A DNA stretch of 64,000 bases from Pseudomonas sp. PSB18 (GTDB taxonomy: Bacteria > Pseudomonadota > Gammaproteobacteria > Pseudomonadales > Pseudomonadaceae), in contig NZ_NOIN01000002.1 in the NCBI RefSeq assembly GCF_014596565.1, positions 62,001 through 126,000 on the forward strand, given 5' to 3'. This document shows, in pieces, positions 18,858-27,670 of this stretch. The translations under genes were made by a program, and so were the position numbers. How positions within the stretch are numbered: the stretch's first letter is position 1; every line of letters begins with the position of its first letter. Under the pieces are notes generated by a model. It had not been told where the DNA came from. It ran no database searches and saw only the letters and a program-made list of their open reading frames with translations.

Positions 18858-20663
18858 TTAGTAACCCAGGGCGAAGTCTTCTTCTTTCATGTCCATCAGG
18901 TTATTGGCGCCCGACAACATGGCAGCCACGTGGGTACGGGTGCGCGGCAGGATGCGCTGGAAGTAGAAGCGCGCTGTCTGCAGCTTGGCGGTGTAGAAGG
19001 CTTCTTCGGTGGTGCCGGCAGCCAGTTTTTCCGCCGCCAGACGCGCCATGTCGGCCCAGAAGTAGGCCAGGCAGGCGTAGCCGGAGTACATCAGGTAGTC
19101 CACCGAGGCCGCGCCGACTTCTTCGCGGTCTTTCATGGCGGCCATGCCGACCTTCATGGTCAGCTCGCCCCATTCCTTGTTCAGCGCGGCCAACGGCCCG
19201 ACGAATTCCTTGACCGCTTCGTTGCCTTCGTTGCCCTGGCAGAACTTGTGGACGATCTTGGTGAAGCCCTTGAGCGCTTCGCCCTGGGTCATCAGCACTT
19301 TACGGCCCAGCAGGTCGAGGGCCTGGATGCCGGTGGTGCCTTCGTACAGCATCGAGATGCGGCTGTCGCGAACGTTCTGCTCCATGCCCCACTCGGCGAT
19401 GAAGCCGTGGCCGCCATAGATCTGCACGCCGTGGTTGGCCGATTCGAAGCCCACTTCGGTCATGAACGCCTTGGCAATCGGCGTCATGAACGCCAACAGT
19501 GCATCAGCCTTTTTCTTCTCTTCTTCATCAACGCCGTACTTGACGATGTCGACCTGCTTGGCGGTGAAGTAGACCATCGCCCGGTTGCCTTCGGCGAAGG
19601 CCTTCATGGTCAGCAGCATACGACGCACGTCAGGGTGCACGATGATCGGGTCGGCGGCCTTGTCCGGCGCTTTCGGGCCCGTCAGGGAGCGCATCTGCAA
19701 GCGGTCACGGGCGTATTTCAGGCCGCCCTGGAAGCCGATTTCGGCATGAGCCAGGCCTTGCAACGCGGTGCCCAGGCGAGCGGTATTCATAAAGGTGAAC
19801 ATGCAGTTCAGGCCTTTGTTCGCCGGGCCGATCAGGAAACCGGTGGCCGCGTCGAAGTTCATCACGCACGTGGCGTTGCCGTGGATGCCCATCTTGTGTT
19901 CGATCGAACCACAGCTCACCGCGTTGCGCTGGCCGATGGTGCCGTCGGCGTTAGGCATGAACTTGGGCACGATGAACAGCGAAATACCCTTGGTACCGGC
20001 CGGAGCGTCCGGCAGACGCGCCAGGACGATGTGGACGATGTTGTCGGCCATGTCGTGTTCGCCGGCCGAAATGAAAATCTTGGTGCCGGTCACCTTGTAG
20101 GAACCGTCGGCCTGAGGCTCGGCCTTGGTGCGCAACATGCCCAGGTCGGTACCGCAGTGAGGTTCGGTCAGGCACATGGTGCCGGTCCATTCACCGGACA
20201 CCAGCTTGGTCAGGTAGGCCTCTTGCTGCTCGGGCGTACCGTGCTCGGAAATGGTGTTCATCGCGCCATGGGACAGGCCAGGGTACATGCCCCACGACCA
20301 GTTGGCTTCGCCGACCATTTCGCTGACGGCCAGGCCCAGCGACTCCGGCAAGCCTTGGCCACCATGCTCGACGTCATGGGCCAGGCTTGGCCAGCCGCCT
20401 TCAACGAATTGCTTGTAGGCTTCCTTGAAGCCGCTCGGGGTTTTCACGCCGGACTCGCTCCAGGTACAGCCTTCGGTGTCACCCACGCGGTTCAGCGGCG
20501 CCAGCACCTGCTCACAAAACTTGGCGCCTTCCTCGAGAATGGCGTCAACCATATCCGGAGTTGCGTCCTGGCAAGCCGGAAGGCTCTGATAATGCGCTTC
20601 ATAGCCAAGCAGTTCGTCACGAACGAAGCGAATATCACGCAAGGGGGCCTTGTAGTCAGGCAT
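18858..20663 (-). CDS. Acyl-CoA dehydrogenase (FadE-like, first paralogue, PsrA-type promoter)
   Basis: 601 residues, start at ATG 20663 after GAGGTT. N-terminal M-P-D-Y-K-A-P-L-R-D-I-R-F, FAD/substrate segment M-C-L-T-E-P-H-C-G-T-D-L-G, K-I-F-I-S-A-G-E-H-D and the extra C-terminal domain match the 600-residue FadE class. Position next to bioD corresponds to P. aeruginosa PA0506 (FadE1 in the literature, long-chain preference), so this is its probable orthologue. Two overlapping PsrA-type boxes lie 60-90 bases upstream, pointing to derepression by long-chain fatty acids. It has its own terminator, so it is a monocistronic unit. Confidence 0.92.
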   Translation of the reverse strand: MPDYKAPLRDIRFVRDELLGYEAHYQSLPACQDATPDMVDAILEEGAKFCEQVLAPLNRVGDTEGCTWSESGVKTPSGFKEAYKQFVEGGWPSLAHDVEHGGQGLPESLGLAVSEMVGEANWSWGMYPGLSHGAMNTISEHGTPEQQEAYLTKLVSGEWTGTMCLTEPHCGTDLGMLRTKAEPQADGSYKVTGTKIFISAGEHDMADNIVHIVLARLPDAPAGTKGISLFIVPKFMPNADGTIGQRNAVSCGSIEHKMGIHGNATCVMNFDAATGFLIGPANKGLNCMFTFMNTARLGTALQGLAHAEIGFQGGLKYARDRLQMRSLTGPKAPDKAADPIIVHPDVRRMLLTMKAFAEGNRAMVYFTAKQVDIVKYGVDEEEKKKADALLAFMTPIAKAFMTEVGFESANHGVQIYGGHGFIAEWGMEQNVRDSRISMLYEGTTGIQALDLLGRKVLMTQGEALKGFTKIVHKFCQGNEGNEAVKEFVGPLAALNKEWGELTMKVGMAAMKDREEVGAASVDYLMYSGYACLAYFWADMARLAAEKLAAGTTEEAFYTAKLQTARFYFQRILPRTRTHVAAMLSGANNLMDMKEEDFALGY

Positions 20664-20723
20664 AGCGATAACCTCTGCTGATGTAACCGGGGATGAACGA
20701 CCGCGTGGATTTGTTGTGACGGT

Positions 20724-20750
20724 CAAACAGTTGTTTGAAACATACGTTTA
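20724..20750 (-). promoter_or_regulatory. Tandem PsrA-type operator upstream of the acyl-CoA dehydrogenase gene
   Basis: CAAAC-N4-GTTTG at 20724-20737 is a perfect match to the PsrA consensus (G/C)AAAC-N2-4-GTTT(G/C). A second GAAAC-N4-GTTTA overlaps it by one base at 20737-20750, giving two boxes with a 13-base period. PsrA is a TetR-type repressor released by long-chain fatty acids or acyl-CoAs. Confidence 0.75.
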
Positions 20751-20887
20751 CGCCCAAATCTTGTCAAGCGTCGATCTTTTGCCGTTCGTCATCGTCACAT
20801 CAAAAAATGTCAGGTACGTGCGTCCGGCGCGCTGCATATCCACAGCGCGTGAAGGAAAAGATTAGTTGAGCATGAAGACGTTAGAGA

Positions 20888-20913
20888 CGAAAACGCCGCG
20901 AATAATCGCGGCG
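20888..20913 (-). terminator. Terminator of the small flagellar-rod-like gene
   Basis: A 7-bp perfect stem (20894-20900 with 20907-20913) with a six-base loop, followed on the minus strand by TTTTCGTC. It lies 25 bases after the stop of the gene at 20939-21235. Confidence 0.82.
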
Positions 20914-20938
20914 CTTTTACAAATCGGGGAACTCAAGA

Positions 20939-21235
20939 TCAGGCGAAGGTATCGATCAACGTACCCAGCATCTCGTCGGATGCCTTGGCCACATTCACGC
21001 CCGCCTGTACCTGGAACTTGCCCTGGGCCATTTCAACCATATTGCTGGCCAGGTCCGATTGCTGGCTGCGATCCACCGACCGCAGGCGATCGACCTGGAC
21101 TTCGGACGACTGGCTGGTGACCGCACGCTCGATGGTGTTGTTGGCGATCTGGGAGGAGGCCTGATCGACGCGGTTCTGCCCTGTCTGAATAGTGCTCAGA
21201 CCGGCATAGAATGCGGTACTTCCTGAGATTTCCAT
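20939..21235 (-). CDS. Small hypothetical protein resembling flagellar rod/hook termini
   Basis: 98 residues, start M-E-I-S-G-S-T-A-F at 21235. The N-terminal part (N-R-V-D-Q-A-S-S-Q-I-A-N-N-T) recalls the S-x-I-A-N-x-N-T motif of flagellar axial proteins. The C-terminal part (A-G-V-N-V-A-K-A-S-D-E-M-L-G-T-L-I-D-T-F) recalls their C-terminal coiled coil, but the central domain is missing. No other flagellar gene is nearby. It corresponds in position to an unnamed gene between bioD and the first fadE of P. aeruginosa. The function is unknown and the rod resemblance is my reading, not a search result. It has its own terminator. Confidence 0.75.
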   Translation of the reverse strand: MEISGSTAFYAGLSTIQTGQNRVDQASSQIANNTIERAVTSQSSEVQVDRLRSVDRSQQSDLASNMVEMAQGKFQVQAGVNVAKASDEMLGTLIDTFA

Positions 21236-21340
21236 GGCAAGGCTCGTTTCTTGAAGGGTCGACGGGGCCATTGAATCAGAAGCAGTAGGAAAAGGCCCGA
21301 CAAAAACACTAATGGCACAGTGCCTTGTTATAGGCAAACC

Positions 21341-22021
21341 CTAATCCAGCAGGTCCAGATGCAGGTGCCCAGCCACGGTTTCCGCCGTCACGCCTTTGAT
21401 TCGTGGCACCCGGCCCAGGCACGGTGCCGGAAGGCGTTCGGCAAGCGTGGCCAGGTTTTCTTCCAGGCGCGACGTCTTGGGGTCGACGATATTCGCTACC
21501 CAACCGGCCAATTGCAGGCCGTCCCGGGCAATGGCTTCGGCGGTGAGCAACGCGTGACTGATGCAGCCCAGCCGTACCCCCACTACCAGAATTACCGGCA
21601 GCCCCAGAGCCATTGCCAGGTCCGAGAGATTGTCCTGATCAGCCAACGGAACGCGCCAACCGCCCGCGCCCTCAATCAAGGTGAAATCGGCTTGCAGGGC
21701 CAGCACGTCACGCATCGGCCCCAACAACGACTGCACCGTCAACGCCACGCCAGCTTCCCGGGCCGCCAGATGCGGCGCGATGGCCGGCTCGAACGCCACC
21801 GGGTTGACCTGGGCATACGTCAGCGGCACCGAGCATTCCGCGAGCAGGGCCAGGGCATCGGCATTGCGCAGGCCCTTGGGCGTGACCTCGCAACCGGAGG
21901 CAACGGGCTTGCCGGCGGCGGTGCTCATGCCGGCCTGTCGCGCTGCGTGCAGCAGGCCGGCCGCAACAGTGGTCTTGCCCACGTCGGTGTCGGTGCCGGT
22001 GACGAAGTAAGCCTGGCTCAT
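21341..22021 (-). CDS. bioD: Dethiobiotin synthetase
   Basis: 226 residues. ATP-dependent closure of the ureido ring of 7,8-diaminopelargonate to give dethiobiotin. The P-loop variant G-T-D-T-D-V-G-K-T is at residues 9-17 and the E-G-A-G-G-W substrate segment is near residue 114. The ATG overlaps the bioC stop by four bases, so it is the last gene of the coupled bioB-F-H-C-D block. bioA, which makes its substrate, is not in the window. Confidence 0.95.
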   Translation of the reverse strand: MSQAYFVTGTDTDVGKTTVAAGLLHAARQAGMSTAAGKPVASGCEVTPKGLRNADALALLAECSVPLTYAQVNPVAFEPAIAPHLAAREAGVALTVQSLLGPMRDVLALQADFTLIEGAGGWRVPLADQDNLSDLAMALGLPVILVVGVRLGCISHALLTAEAIARDGLQLAGWVANIVDPKTSRLEENLATLAERLPAPCLGRVPRIKGVTAETVAGHLHLDLLD

Positions 22022-22830
22022 AGGGGTTTCTCCAGCACGGCGTAGACCACCTGATAGGTCGCGGGCAACCCTTCTACCCGACGAAATTGCTCGTAGGCTT
22101 CAATCATCCCCAGGATCCTCGCTCTGCCGGTCAACCCTCCCGGGCGGCCGGGATTCAGATTATGGGCACCGAGGGATTTCAATTCATGGGTCAGGCTGCG
22201 TACGTCCGGGTAATGCAACACATGAGGACGGTTCTCGAGGCTGACGACGTTCAACCCACTGTCCATGCATAACTGTTGATACGTTTCGAATCCCCGAAAA
22301 CGGTTGACGTGCACCAGGCCGTCCACCTGACGCCAGCTTTCGCGCAACTCATACAACGTACCGGCACAGAGGCTGGTGAAGGCAAAGACCCCGCCCGGCT
22401 TCAGTACACGATGCGCCTCACTCAACACCGAGGCAAAGTCCGCACACCACTGCACCGCAAGGCTGGAGAACACCAGGTCGCAGCTCGACGCTTGCAGGGG
22501 CAGGCGCTCCGCGTCCCCGGCCACGAAATGCGCAGCCCCACCCTGGGGCCGGGCATGGTTGAGCATGCCTTCGGCGATATCCAGCGCAACGCCGCTCGTC
22601 ACGCCGAAGCGTGCACCCAGTGCCCGGGTGAAGTGACCGGTGCCGCAGCCCACGTCCATCCAACGTCCCGGCACGAGCGAGACTGGCAACTGTCCCAGCA
22701 ACTGCTGGCCCACGTCGCGCTGCAATTCCGCCACGCTATCGTAGCTGGCTGCCGCCCGGGAAAACGAGGCGGCCACCTGGCGCTTGTCAGGCAAGGCTTC
22801 AGGAAATTTGGGAAGCGATAAATCAGTCAT
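22018..22830 (-). CDS. bioC: Malonyl-ACP O-methyltransferase
   Basis: 270 residues from ATG 22830. Methylates the free carboxyl of malonyl-ACP so that fatty-acid enzymes can build the pimeloyl chain. The SAM-binding motif [11 protein letters not shown] and class I methyltransferase core are clear. The start overlaps the bioH stop by eight bases. A longer frame exists upstream but would overlap bioH by 77 bases and lacks the conserved M-T-D-L-S start. Confidence 0.94.
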   Translation of the reverse strand: MTDLSLPKFPEALPDKRQVAASFSRAAASYDSVAELQRDVGQQLLGQLPVSLVPGRWMDVGCGTGHFTRALGARFGVTSGVALDIAEGMLNHARPQGGAAHFVAGDAERLPLQASSCDLVFSSLAVQWCADFASVLSEAHRVLKPGGVFAFTSLCAGTLYELRESWRQVDGLVHVNRFRGFETYQQLCMDSGLNVVSLENRPHVLHYPDVRSLTHELKSLGAHNLNPGRPGGLTGRARILGMIEAYEQFRRVEGLPATYQVVYAVLEKPL

Positions 22831-23554
22831 CACCGGCCTCATGGAAAAAGGCCTGGATCGCCCCCGCGACACCGTGCGGGTCTTCCAGAAGAAATCCATG
22901 ACCGGCCTGTTCGATCAGGCCGATCTCGACATCTGGCAACAATGCCAGCAGTTCACTCGCGGCCTCGGCCGGCACCAGGGCATCGAGCCCGGCAAACAGA
23001 TGCAGTTGCGGACCACGGAAGCGCTGCAAAGCGGCACGGGTGTCCAACTGTGCCAGCACTTGCAGACCAGCCATCGACACCTCCGACGCGGTGCTCGGTG
23101 CGCCGGCCAACAGCAGCCTCGCCAACCCGCGGGGATCGCTGCAACCCTGGGCGCACAACAAACTGAAGCGCTTGAGGGTCAGGCGTGGATCGGCGGCACA
23201 CCCGGCGAGAAACCCGTCGAAAGTGTCAGCATCCATCGCGCTCGGCCATTGCTCATGGGCCACAAACGAAGCATTGCTCGCCAGGGTCAACAATCCGCAG
23301 CAACGTTCGCCCCGGCGCGCTGCCAGCTCGGAGGCCAGCATGCCACCCAGGGACCAGCCACCCAACCAGGCGTCCTGGGGCACGCAGGCATCCAACTCGT
23401 CGAGCCATTCCTCGGGATCGCTCGTGGTCAGGGCCGGCAACGGCTCGATTTCCACCCGCAGATGCTCGTCGAGGCCATGCAGCGCAGCAGCCAGAGGTTC
23501 CAGGGGGGAAACGCCCAGGCCCCAACCTGGCAGCAATATCAGTCGATCACGCAT
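22823..23554 (-). CDS. bioH: Pimeloyl-ACP methyl ester carboxylesterase
   Basis: 243 residues, start [12 protein letters not shown] at 23554. Alpha/beta hydrolase that removes the methyl group and ends chain elongation in pimeloyl-ACP synthesis. The nucleophile is Ser68 in G-W-S-L-G-G. The C-terminal G-H-G-F-L-L-E-D carries the catalytic histidine. It overlaps both bioF (8 bases) and bioC (8 bases). Confidence 0.93.
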   Translation of the reverse strand: MRDRLILLPGWGLGVSPLEPLAAALHGLDEHLRVEIEPLPALTTSDPEEWLDELDACVPQDAWLGGWSLGGMLASELAARRGERCCGLLTLASNASFVAHEQWPSAMDADTFDGFLAGCAADPRLTLKRFSLLCAQGCSDPRGLARLLLAGAPSTASEVSMAGLQVLAQLDTRAALQRFRGPQLHLFAGLDALVPAEAASELLALLPDVEIGLIEQAGHGFLLEDPHGVAGAIQAFFHEAGDD

Positions 23555-24725
23555 GGCTCGCCTCCGGTCCCAGTTGGGCAAAACACTCGGCCAGTGCATT
23601 CAACAATAGTTGCACCTGGGCTTCGCTGTGGGCGGCCGTCAGGGTGACGCGCAAACGGGCGCTGCCGGCCGGCACGGTGGGCGGCCGGATCGCGGTGACC
23701 ATCAGCCCTCGTTCACGCAGCATGTGCGACAGGCGCATCGCTCGCCCGGCATCGCCGATCAGAATCGGCTGGATCGGCGTAAAACTGTCCATCAGATGCA
23801 GGCCGATCTGCTCCGCGCCATGGCGGAACTGACGGATCAATGCCTGCAAATGCTCGCGCCGCCAGTGCTCGCTGCGCAGCAACTCAAGGCTTTTCAGCGT
23901 GGCGCAGGCCAAGGCCGGCGGTTGGCTGGTGGTGTAGATGTAGGGGCGGGCAAACTGGATCAGGCTCTCGATCAGTTCTTCACTGCCGGCCACAAAAGCG
24001 CCAGCGGTGCCGAATGCCTTGCCCAGGGTACCGACCAGCACCGGCACGTCTTCCTGGCTGAGGCCGAAGTGCTCGACGATACCGCCTCCGTTCGCGCCCA
24101 ACGGGCCGAAACCGTGAGCATCGTCGACCATCAGCCAGGCGCCCTTGGCCTTGGCCTCACGGGCCAGGGCCGGCAGGTCGGCGATGTCGCCGTCCATGCT
24201 GAATACGCCGTCGGTGACCACCAGGGTATTGCCGGTGGCTTTCTCCAGACGGCTGGCCAGGCTCCCGGCGTCGTTGTGCAGATAACGGCTGAAACGCGCG
24301 CCAGACAACAACCCGGCGTCGAGCAACGACGCATGATTGAGCCGATCCTCCAGTACCGTATCGCCCTGCCCGATCAGCGCGGTCACAGCGCCGAGGTTGG
24401 CCATGTAGCCAGTGGTGAACAGCAGCGCCCGCGGACGACCGGTGAGATCGGCAAGGGCTTCCTCCAGGGCGTAGTGAGGGCCGCTATGGCCGATCACCAG
24501 GTGGGAAGCACCGCCGCCCACCCCCCAACGAGCCGCTCCGGCACGCCAGGCCTCGATCACCTGCGGATGATTGGCCAGGCCCAGGTAGTCGTTGTTGCAG
24601 AACGCCAACAACGGTTGCCCGTCCACCACCACCTCCGGCCCCTGTGGGCTTTCGAGCAGCGGACGCTGGCGGTAGAGGTTTTCGGCACGACGGGCAGCCA
24701 GGCGTGCGGCGAGATCGAAGGGCAT
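23547..24725 (-). CDS. bioF: 8-amino-7-oxononanoate synthase
   Basis: 392 residues from ATG 24725. PLP enzyme joining pimeloyl-ACP and L-alanine. The PLP lysine is Lys236 in T-L-G-K-A-F-G, the same number as in E. coli, and D-D-A-H-G at 201-205 supplies the PLP-contacting Asp and His. The stop overlaps the bioH start. A REP doublet separates it from bioB. Confidence 0.95.
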   Translation of the reverse strand: MPFDLAARLAARRAENLYRQRPLLESPQGPEVVVDGQPLLAFCNNDYLGLANHPQVIEAWRAGAARWGVGGGASHLVIGHSGPHYALEEALADLTGRPRALLFTTGYMANLGAVTALIGQGDTVLEDRLNHASLLDAGLLSGARFSRYLHNDAGSLASRLEKATGNTLVVTDGVFSMDGDIADLPALAREAKAKGAWLMVDDAHGFGPLGANGGGIVEHFGLSQEDVPVLVGTLGKAFGTAGAFVAGSEELIESLIQFARPYIYTTSQPPALACATLKSLELLRSEHWRREHLQALIRQFRHGAEQIGLHLMDSFTPIQPILIGDAGRAMRLSHMLRERGLMVTAIRPPTVPAGSARLRVTLTAAHSEAQVQLLLNALAECFAQLGPEASHA

Positions 24726-24769
24726 GCTGGCCTCGGGGTGACCACTATTCAAAGACTGAAGGGTTCCCC

Positions 24770-24859
24770 TGTGGGAGCGAGCCTACTCGCGATGGCGGTG
24801 TGTCATTCGACGTAAATGTTGAATGTTCTATCGCTATCGCGAGCAGGCTCGCTCCCACA
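24770..24859. repeat. REP doublet inside the biotin operon
   Basis: Inverted pair between bioB and bioF; the left copy has one change in the core (GCCTACTCG instead of GCCTGCTCG). Its hairpins lie in the bioB-bioF intercistronic RNA. Confidence 0.9.
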
Positions 24860-24893
24860 GGTCCCCCATTCCAAACAGAAAAATCGGGGTTGA

Positions 24894-25949
24894 TCACACA
24901 GCTGCGTTATAAAACTGCTCGCTGCTCTTCTGCTCCACCAGCGCCTGTTCAATCGCGGCCTGGTGCACTTCGTCGGCATGTTCTTCGCGGGCTTCGGGCT
25001 GGATGCCCAGGCGTGCGAACAATTGCATGTCCTTGTCGGCCTGCGGGTTGGCGGTGGTCAGCAGTTTGTCGCCGTAGAAAATCGAGTTGGCGCCGGCCAG
25101 GAATGCCAGGGCCTGCATCTGTTCGTTCATCGCTTCGCGACCGGCGGACAGGCGCACATGGGACTGGGGCATCATTATCCGTGCCACGGCGAGCATGCGG
25201 ATGAAATCAAACGGGTCAACGTCCTCGGCATTTTCCAGCGGCGTGCCGGCAACCTTGACCAGCATGTTGATTGGCACCGACTCCGGATGCTCCGGCAGGT
25301 TCGCCAGCTGGATCAGCAAGTTGGCGCGGTCGTCCAGGGACTCGCCCATGCCGAGGATGCCGCCGGAGCAGATCTTCATCCCGGAATCACGCACGTAGGC
25401 CAGGGTTTGCAGGCGCTCGCTGTAGGTCCGGGTGGTGATGATGCTGCCGTAGAACTCCGGCGAGGTATCGAGGTTGTGGTTGTAGTAATCCAGGCCGGCC
25501 TGGGCCAGTGCCTCGGTCTGCTCCTGGTCGAGACGCCCCAGGGTCATGCAGGTTTCCAGGCCCATGGCCTTCACGCCTTTGACCATTTCCAACACGTAGG
25601 GCATGTCCTTGGCCGACGGATGCTTCCACGCCGCGCCCATGCAGAAACGGGTCGAACCGATGGCCTTGGCACGCGCGGCCTCTTCGAGGACCTTCTGCAC
25701 TTCCAGCAGTTTTTCCTTGTCCAGCCCGGTGTTGTAGTGGCCGGATTGCGGACAATATTTGCAATCTTCCGGGCAGGCGCCGGTCTTGATCGACAGCAGC
25801 GTGGAAACCTGGACGCGGTTGGCGTCGAAATGCGCGCGGTGCACGGTCTGCGCCTGGAACAACAGGTCATTGAACGGCTGGACAAAGAGTGCTTTGACTT
25901 CGGCCAAAGACCAGTCATGACGCAGGTTGGCAGTGGTGCTGGCGCTCAT
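24894..25949 (-). CDS. bioB: Biotin synthase
   Basis: 351 residues, start M-S-A-S-T-T-A-N-L at 25949 after AAGGAAAT. Radical SAM enzyme that inserts sulfur into dethiobiotin. The cluster motif C-P-E-D-C-K-Y-C gives Cys59, Cys63 and Cys66. The later N-H-N-L-D-T, C-S-G-G and R-L-S-A-G-R-E segments that hold the auxiliary cluster are present. First gene of the biotin block; the promoter overlaps a BirA-type operator (26047-26077). Confidence 0.96.
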   Translation of the reverse strand: MSASTTANLRHDWSLAEVKALFVQPFNDLLFQAQTVHRAHFDANRVQVSTLLSIKTGACPEDCKYCPQSGHYNTGLDKEKLLEVQKVLEEAARAKAIGSTRFCMGAAWKHPSAKDMPYVLEMVKGVKAMGLETCMTLGRLDQEQTEALAQAGLDYYNHNLDTSPEFYGSIITTRTYSERLQTLAYVRDSGMKICSGGILGMGESLDDRANLLIQLANLPEHPESVPINMLVKVAGTPLENAEDVDPFDFIRMLAVARIMMPQSHVRLSAGREAMNEQMQALAFLAGANSIFYGDKLLTTANPQADKDMQLFARLGIQPEAREEHADEVHQAAIEQALVEQKSSEQFYNAAV

Positions 25950-26040
25950 GGGTATTTCCTTGATTATGCTTGGCTGGCGACTGGGGGCACGCATTACCCA
26001 CAGGCGCGACACGGATGTTCGGCATATTTAAGGAAGAGTC

Positions 26041-26781
26041 ATGCGCTGTCAACCACGATACGAAGGCAAGGTTTACATCTGGTTAAAAAACAAACAATCC
26101 TGTCTGTTGTGTAGCGACGCCACCGACACAGAGCAGCCGATCTGCACACCCTGCGAAAGCGAATTGCCCTGGCTCGGTGATCAATGTGTCATCTGCGCCC
26201 TGCCGCTGCCCATGGCCGGGCTGCGTTGTGGGCAATGTGCCGCGCAACCACCGGCCTTCGAGCGGGTCCTGGCACCCTGGGCTTACGATTTCCCGGTGGA
26301 CAGCCTGATCACTCGTTTCAAGCACCAGGCAAAATGGCCCCTCGGTCGACTCATGGGCGAACTGTTGGCGCAGTCGCTGCAGCATCATTTCGACGAAGGC
26401 CTGGAACGGCCCGACGCGCTGCTCCCGGTGCCGCTGGCGGGTCGACGCTTGCGCCAGCGCGGGTTCAACCAGGCGGCCCTGCTGGCGCGTTGGCTCGGTG
26501 CTGCGTTGCAGCTTCCCTGCGAAGAACACCTGCTGCTGCGCATCCATGACACCCCGGCGCAACAGGCACTCGACGCCAGGGCCCGGCGTCGGAACCTGCG
26601 CCAGGCCTTCACCCTCGCGCCCGATGCCCCGTTGCACAACCGCCACCTGGCCCTGGTGGACGACGTGCTCACCACCGGGGCCACTGCCCAGACCCTGGCC
26701 CGATTGCTGCTCGACGGCGGTGCCGCCCGGGTCGATGTGTATTGCCTGGCGCGCACGCCAAAACCCGGTGAGCCAGCTTGA
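26041..26781 (+). CDS. comF: ComF family phosphoribosyltransferase-like protein
   Basis: 246 residues. Four CxxC pairs (C-L-L-C, C-T-P-C, C-V-I-C, C-G-Q-C) form an N-terminal zinc-finger region. A type I phosphoribosyltransferase domain follows with the PRPP loop L-V-D-D-V-L-T-T-G-A-T-A. ComF proteins take part in DNA uptake or processing during transformation in naturally competent bacteria; the activity here is not established. It diverges from bioB with 91 bases between start codons, and its first codons lie inside the biotin operator. Confidence 0.9.
   Translation: MRCQPRYEGKVYIWLKNKQSCLLCSDATDTEQPICTPCESELPWLGDQCVICALPLPMAGLRCGQCAAQPPAFERVLAPWAYDFPVDSLITRFKHQAKWPLGRLMGELLAQSLQHHFDEGLERPDALLPVPLAGRRLRQRGFNQAALLARWLGAALQLPCEEHLLLRIHDTPAQQALDARARRRNLRQAFTLAPDAPLHNRHLALVDDVLTTGATAQTLARLLLDGGAARVDVYCLARTPKPGEPA
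26047..26077 (-). promoter_or_regulatory. BirA-type biotin operator overlapping the bioB -35 and the comF start
   Basis: TGTCAACC-N15-GGTTTACA, one mismatch from a perfect dyad. It agrees with the BirA operator consensus (TTGTAAACC, 14-16 bases, GGTTTACAA). On the minus strand the TGTCAA arm reads TTGACA, a consensus -35 for bioB, followed downstream by an A/T-rich TTAAATAT -10 region. BirA binding would block bioB when biotin is plentiful. The same DNA encodes residues 3-13 of ComF. Confidence 0.78.
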
Positions 26782-26838
26782 CGCGCGGCGGCCGAGGCGC
26801 CAACGTCCGTTCATTCACCTTCGCGCGCAGTTTCCGCC

Positions 26839-27603
26839 ATGTCATTACCTACGCTTCTGACCCAACACATTGTCCGGCGTCCGCAACGCATCGCCCTGTT
26901 GCAGCACATTGCCGAGCAAGGCTCCATCACCCGTGCCGCCAAGAGCGCGGGCCTGAGCTACAAGGCGGCGTGGGATGCCATTGATGAGTTGAACAACCTG
27001 GCGGATCAGCCGCTGGTGGAGCGCAGTGTCGGCGGCAAGGGCGGTGGCGGTGCCAGGCTGTCGGAAGAAGGGCAACGGGTGTTGCGCCTGTACCTGCGCC
27101 TGCAAACCTTGCAGGCGCAACTGCTCGAAGCGAGCGAAGACTCCGGGGACCTGGGCCTGCTGGGCCGCCTGATGCTGCGCACCAGCGCGCGCAACCAGTT
27201 GCACGGCAAAGTCATCGGGATCGAGGCCATCGGCCACAACGACCGGATACGCCTCGAGCTGGCCCGGGGCCTGGTCATCGAAGCCCGGATCACCCACGAC
27301 AGCACGCTCCACCTGGAACTGGCGATCGGCACCGAAGTGGTTGCCCTGATCAAGGCCGGCTGGCTGGAACTGCACCCTGCCGGGCAGCCGGCCAGGGCGG
27401 ACGACAACGTGCTGCAGGGCCTGATCGAACAGATCGTCGCCGCTGAAAACGGCCCCAGCGAAGTGCGTATCGGCTTGCCCAACGGCCAAACCCTGTGCGC
27501 CCTGGCCGATCCACTGCAATTGCGTGAACGAAAGCTGGACGTCGGCGCAGCGGTGCGGGTGATGTTTTCGCCCACGAATGTGCTGCTCGGCACACCGCTG
27601 TAG
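26839..27603 (+). CDS. modE: ModE-type molybdate-responsive regulator
   Basis: 254 residues. The N-terminal LysR-like helix-turn-helix (Q-G-S-I-T-R-A-A-K-S-A-G-L-S-Y-K-A-A-W) is followed by the ModE signature around G-G-K-G-G-G-G-A-R-L-S. Two TOBE/Mop domains occupy about 120-185 and 190-254 (S-A-R-N-Q-L-H-G-K-V, then P-S-E-V-R-I-G-L-P-N-G), which bind molybdate. ModE represses molybdate transport genes and can activate molybdoenzyme genes. No mod transport genes are within the window. It begins 57 bases after comF. Confidence 0.9.
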   Translation: MSLPTLLTQHIVRRPQRIALLQHIAEQGSITRAAKSAGLSYKAAWDAIDELNNLADQPLVERSVGGKGGGGARLSEEGQRVLRLYLRLQTLQAQLLEASEDSGDLGLLGRLMLRTSARNQLHGKVIGIEAIGHNDRIRLELARGLVIEARITHDSTLHLELAIGTEVVALIKAGWLELHPAGQPARADDNVLQGLIEQIVAAENGPSEVRIGLPNGQTLCALADPLQLRERKLDVGAAVRVMFSPTNVLLGTPL

Positions 27604-27670
27604 CGCGCTGCAACAATAGCTTCATCGACCCGCTTTAAGGTGACTGCCAAAACCAGCAGGGAGCCTGACA

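Noticed and set aside
27604..27670. Pho box ahead of the PhoX-type gene
   Set aside because: No tandem CTGTCAT-like repeats in the 67-base gap.
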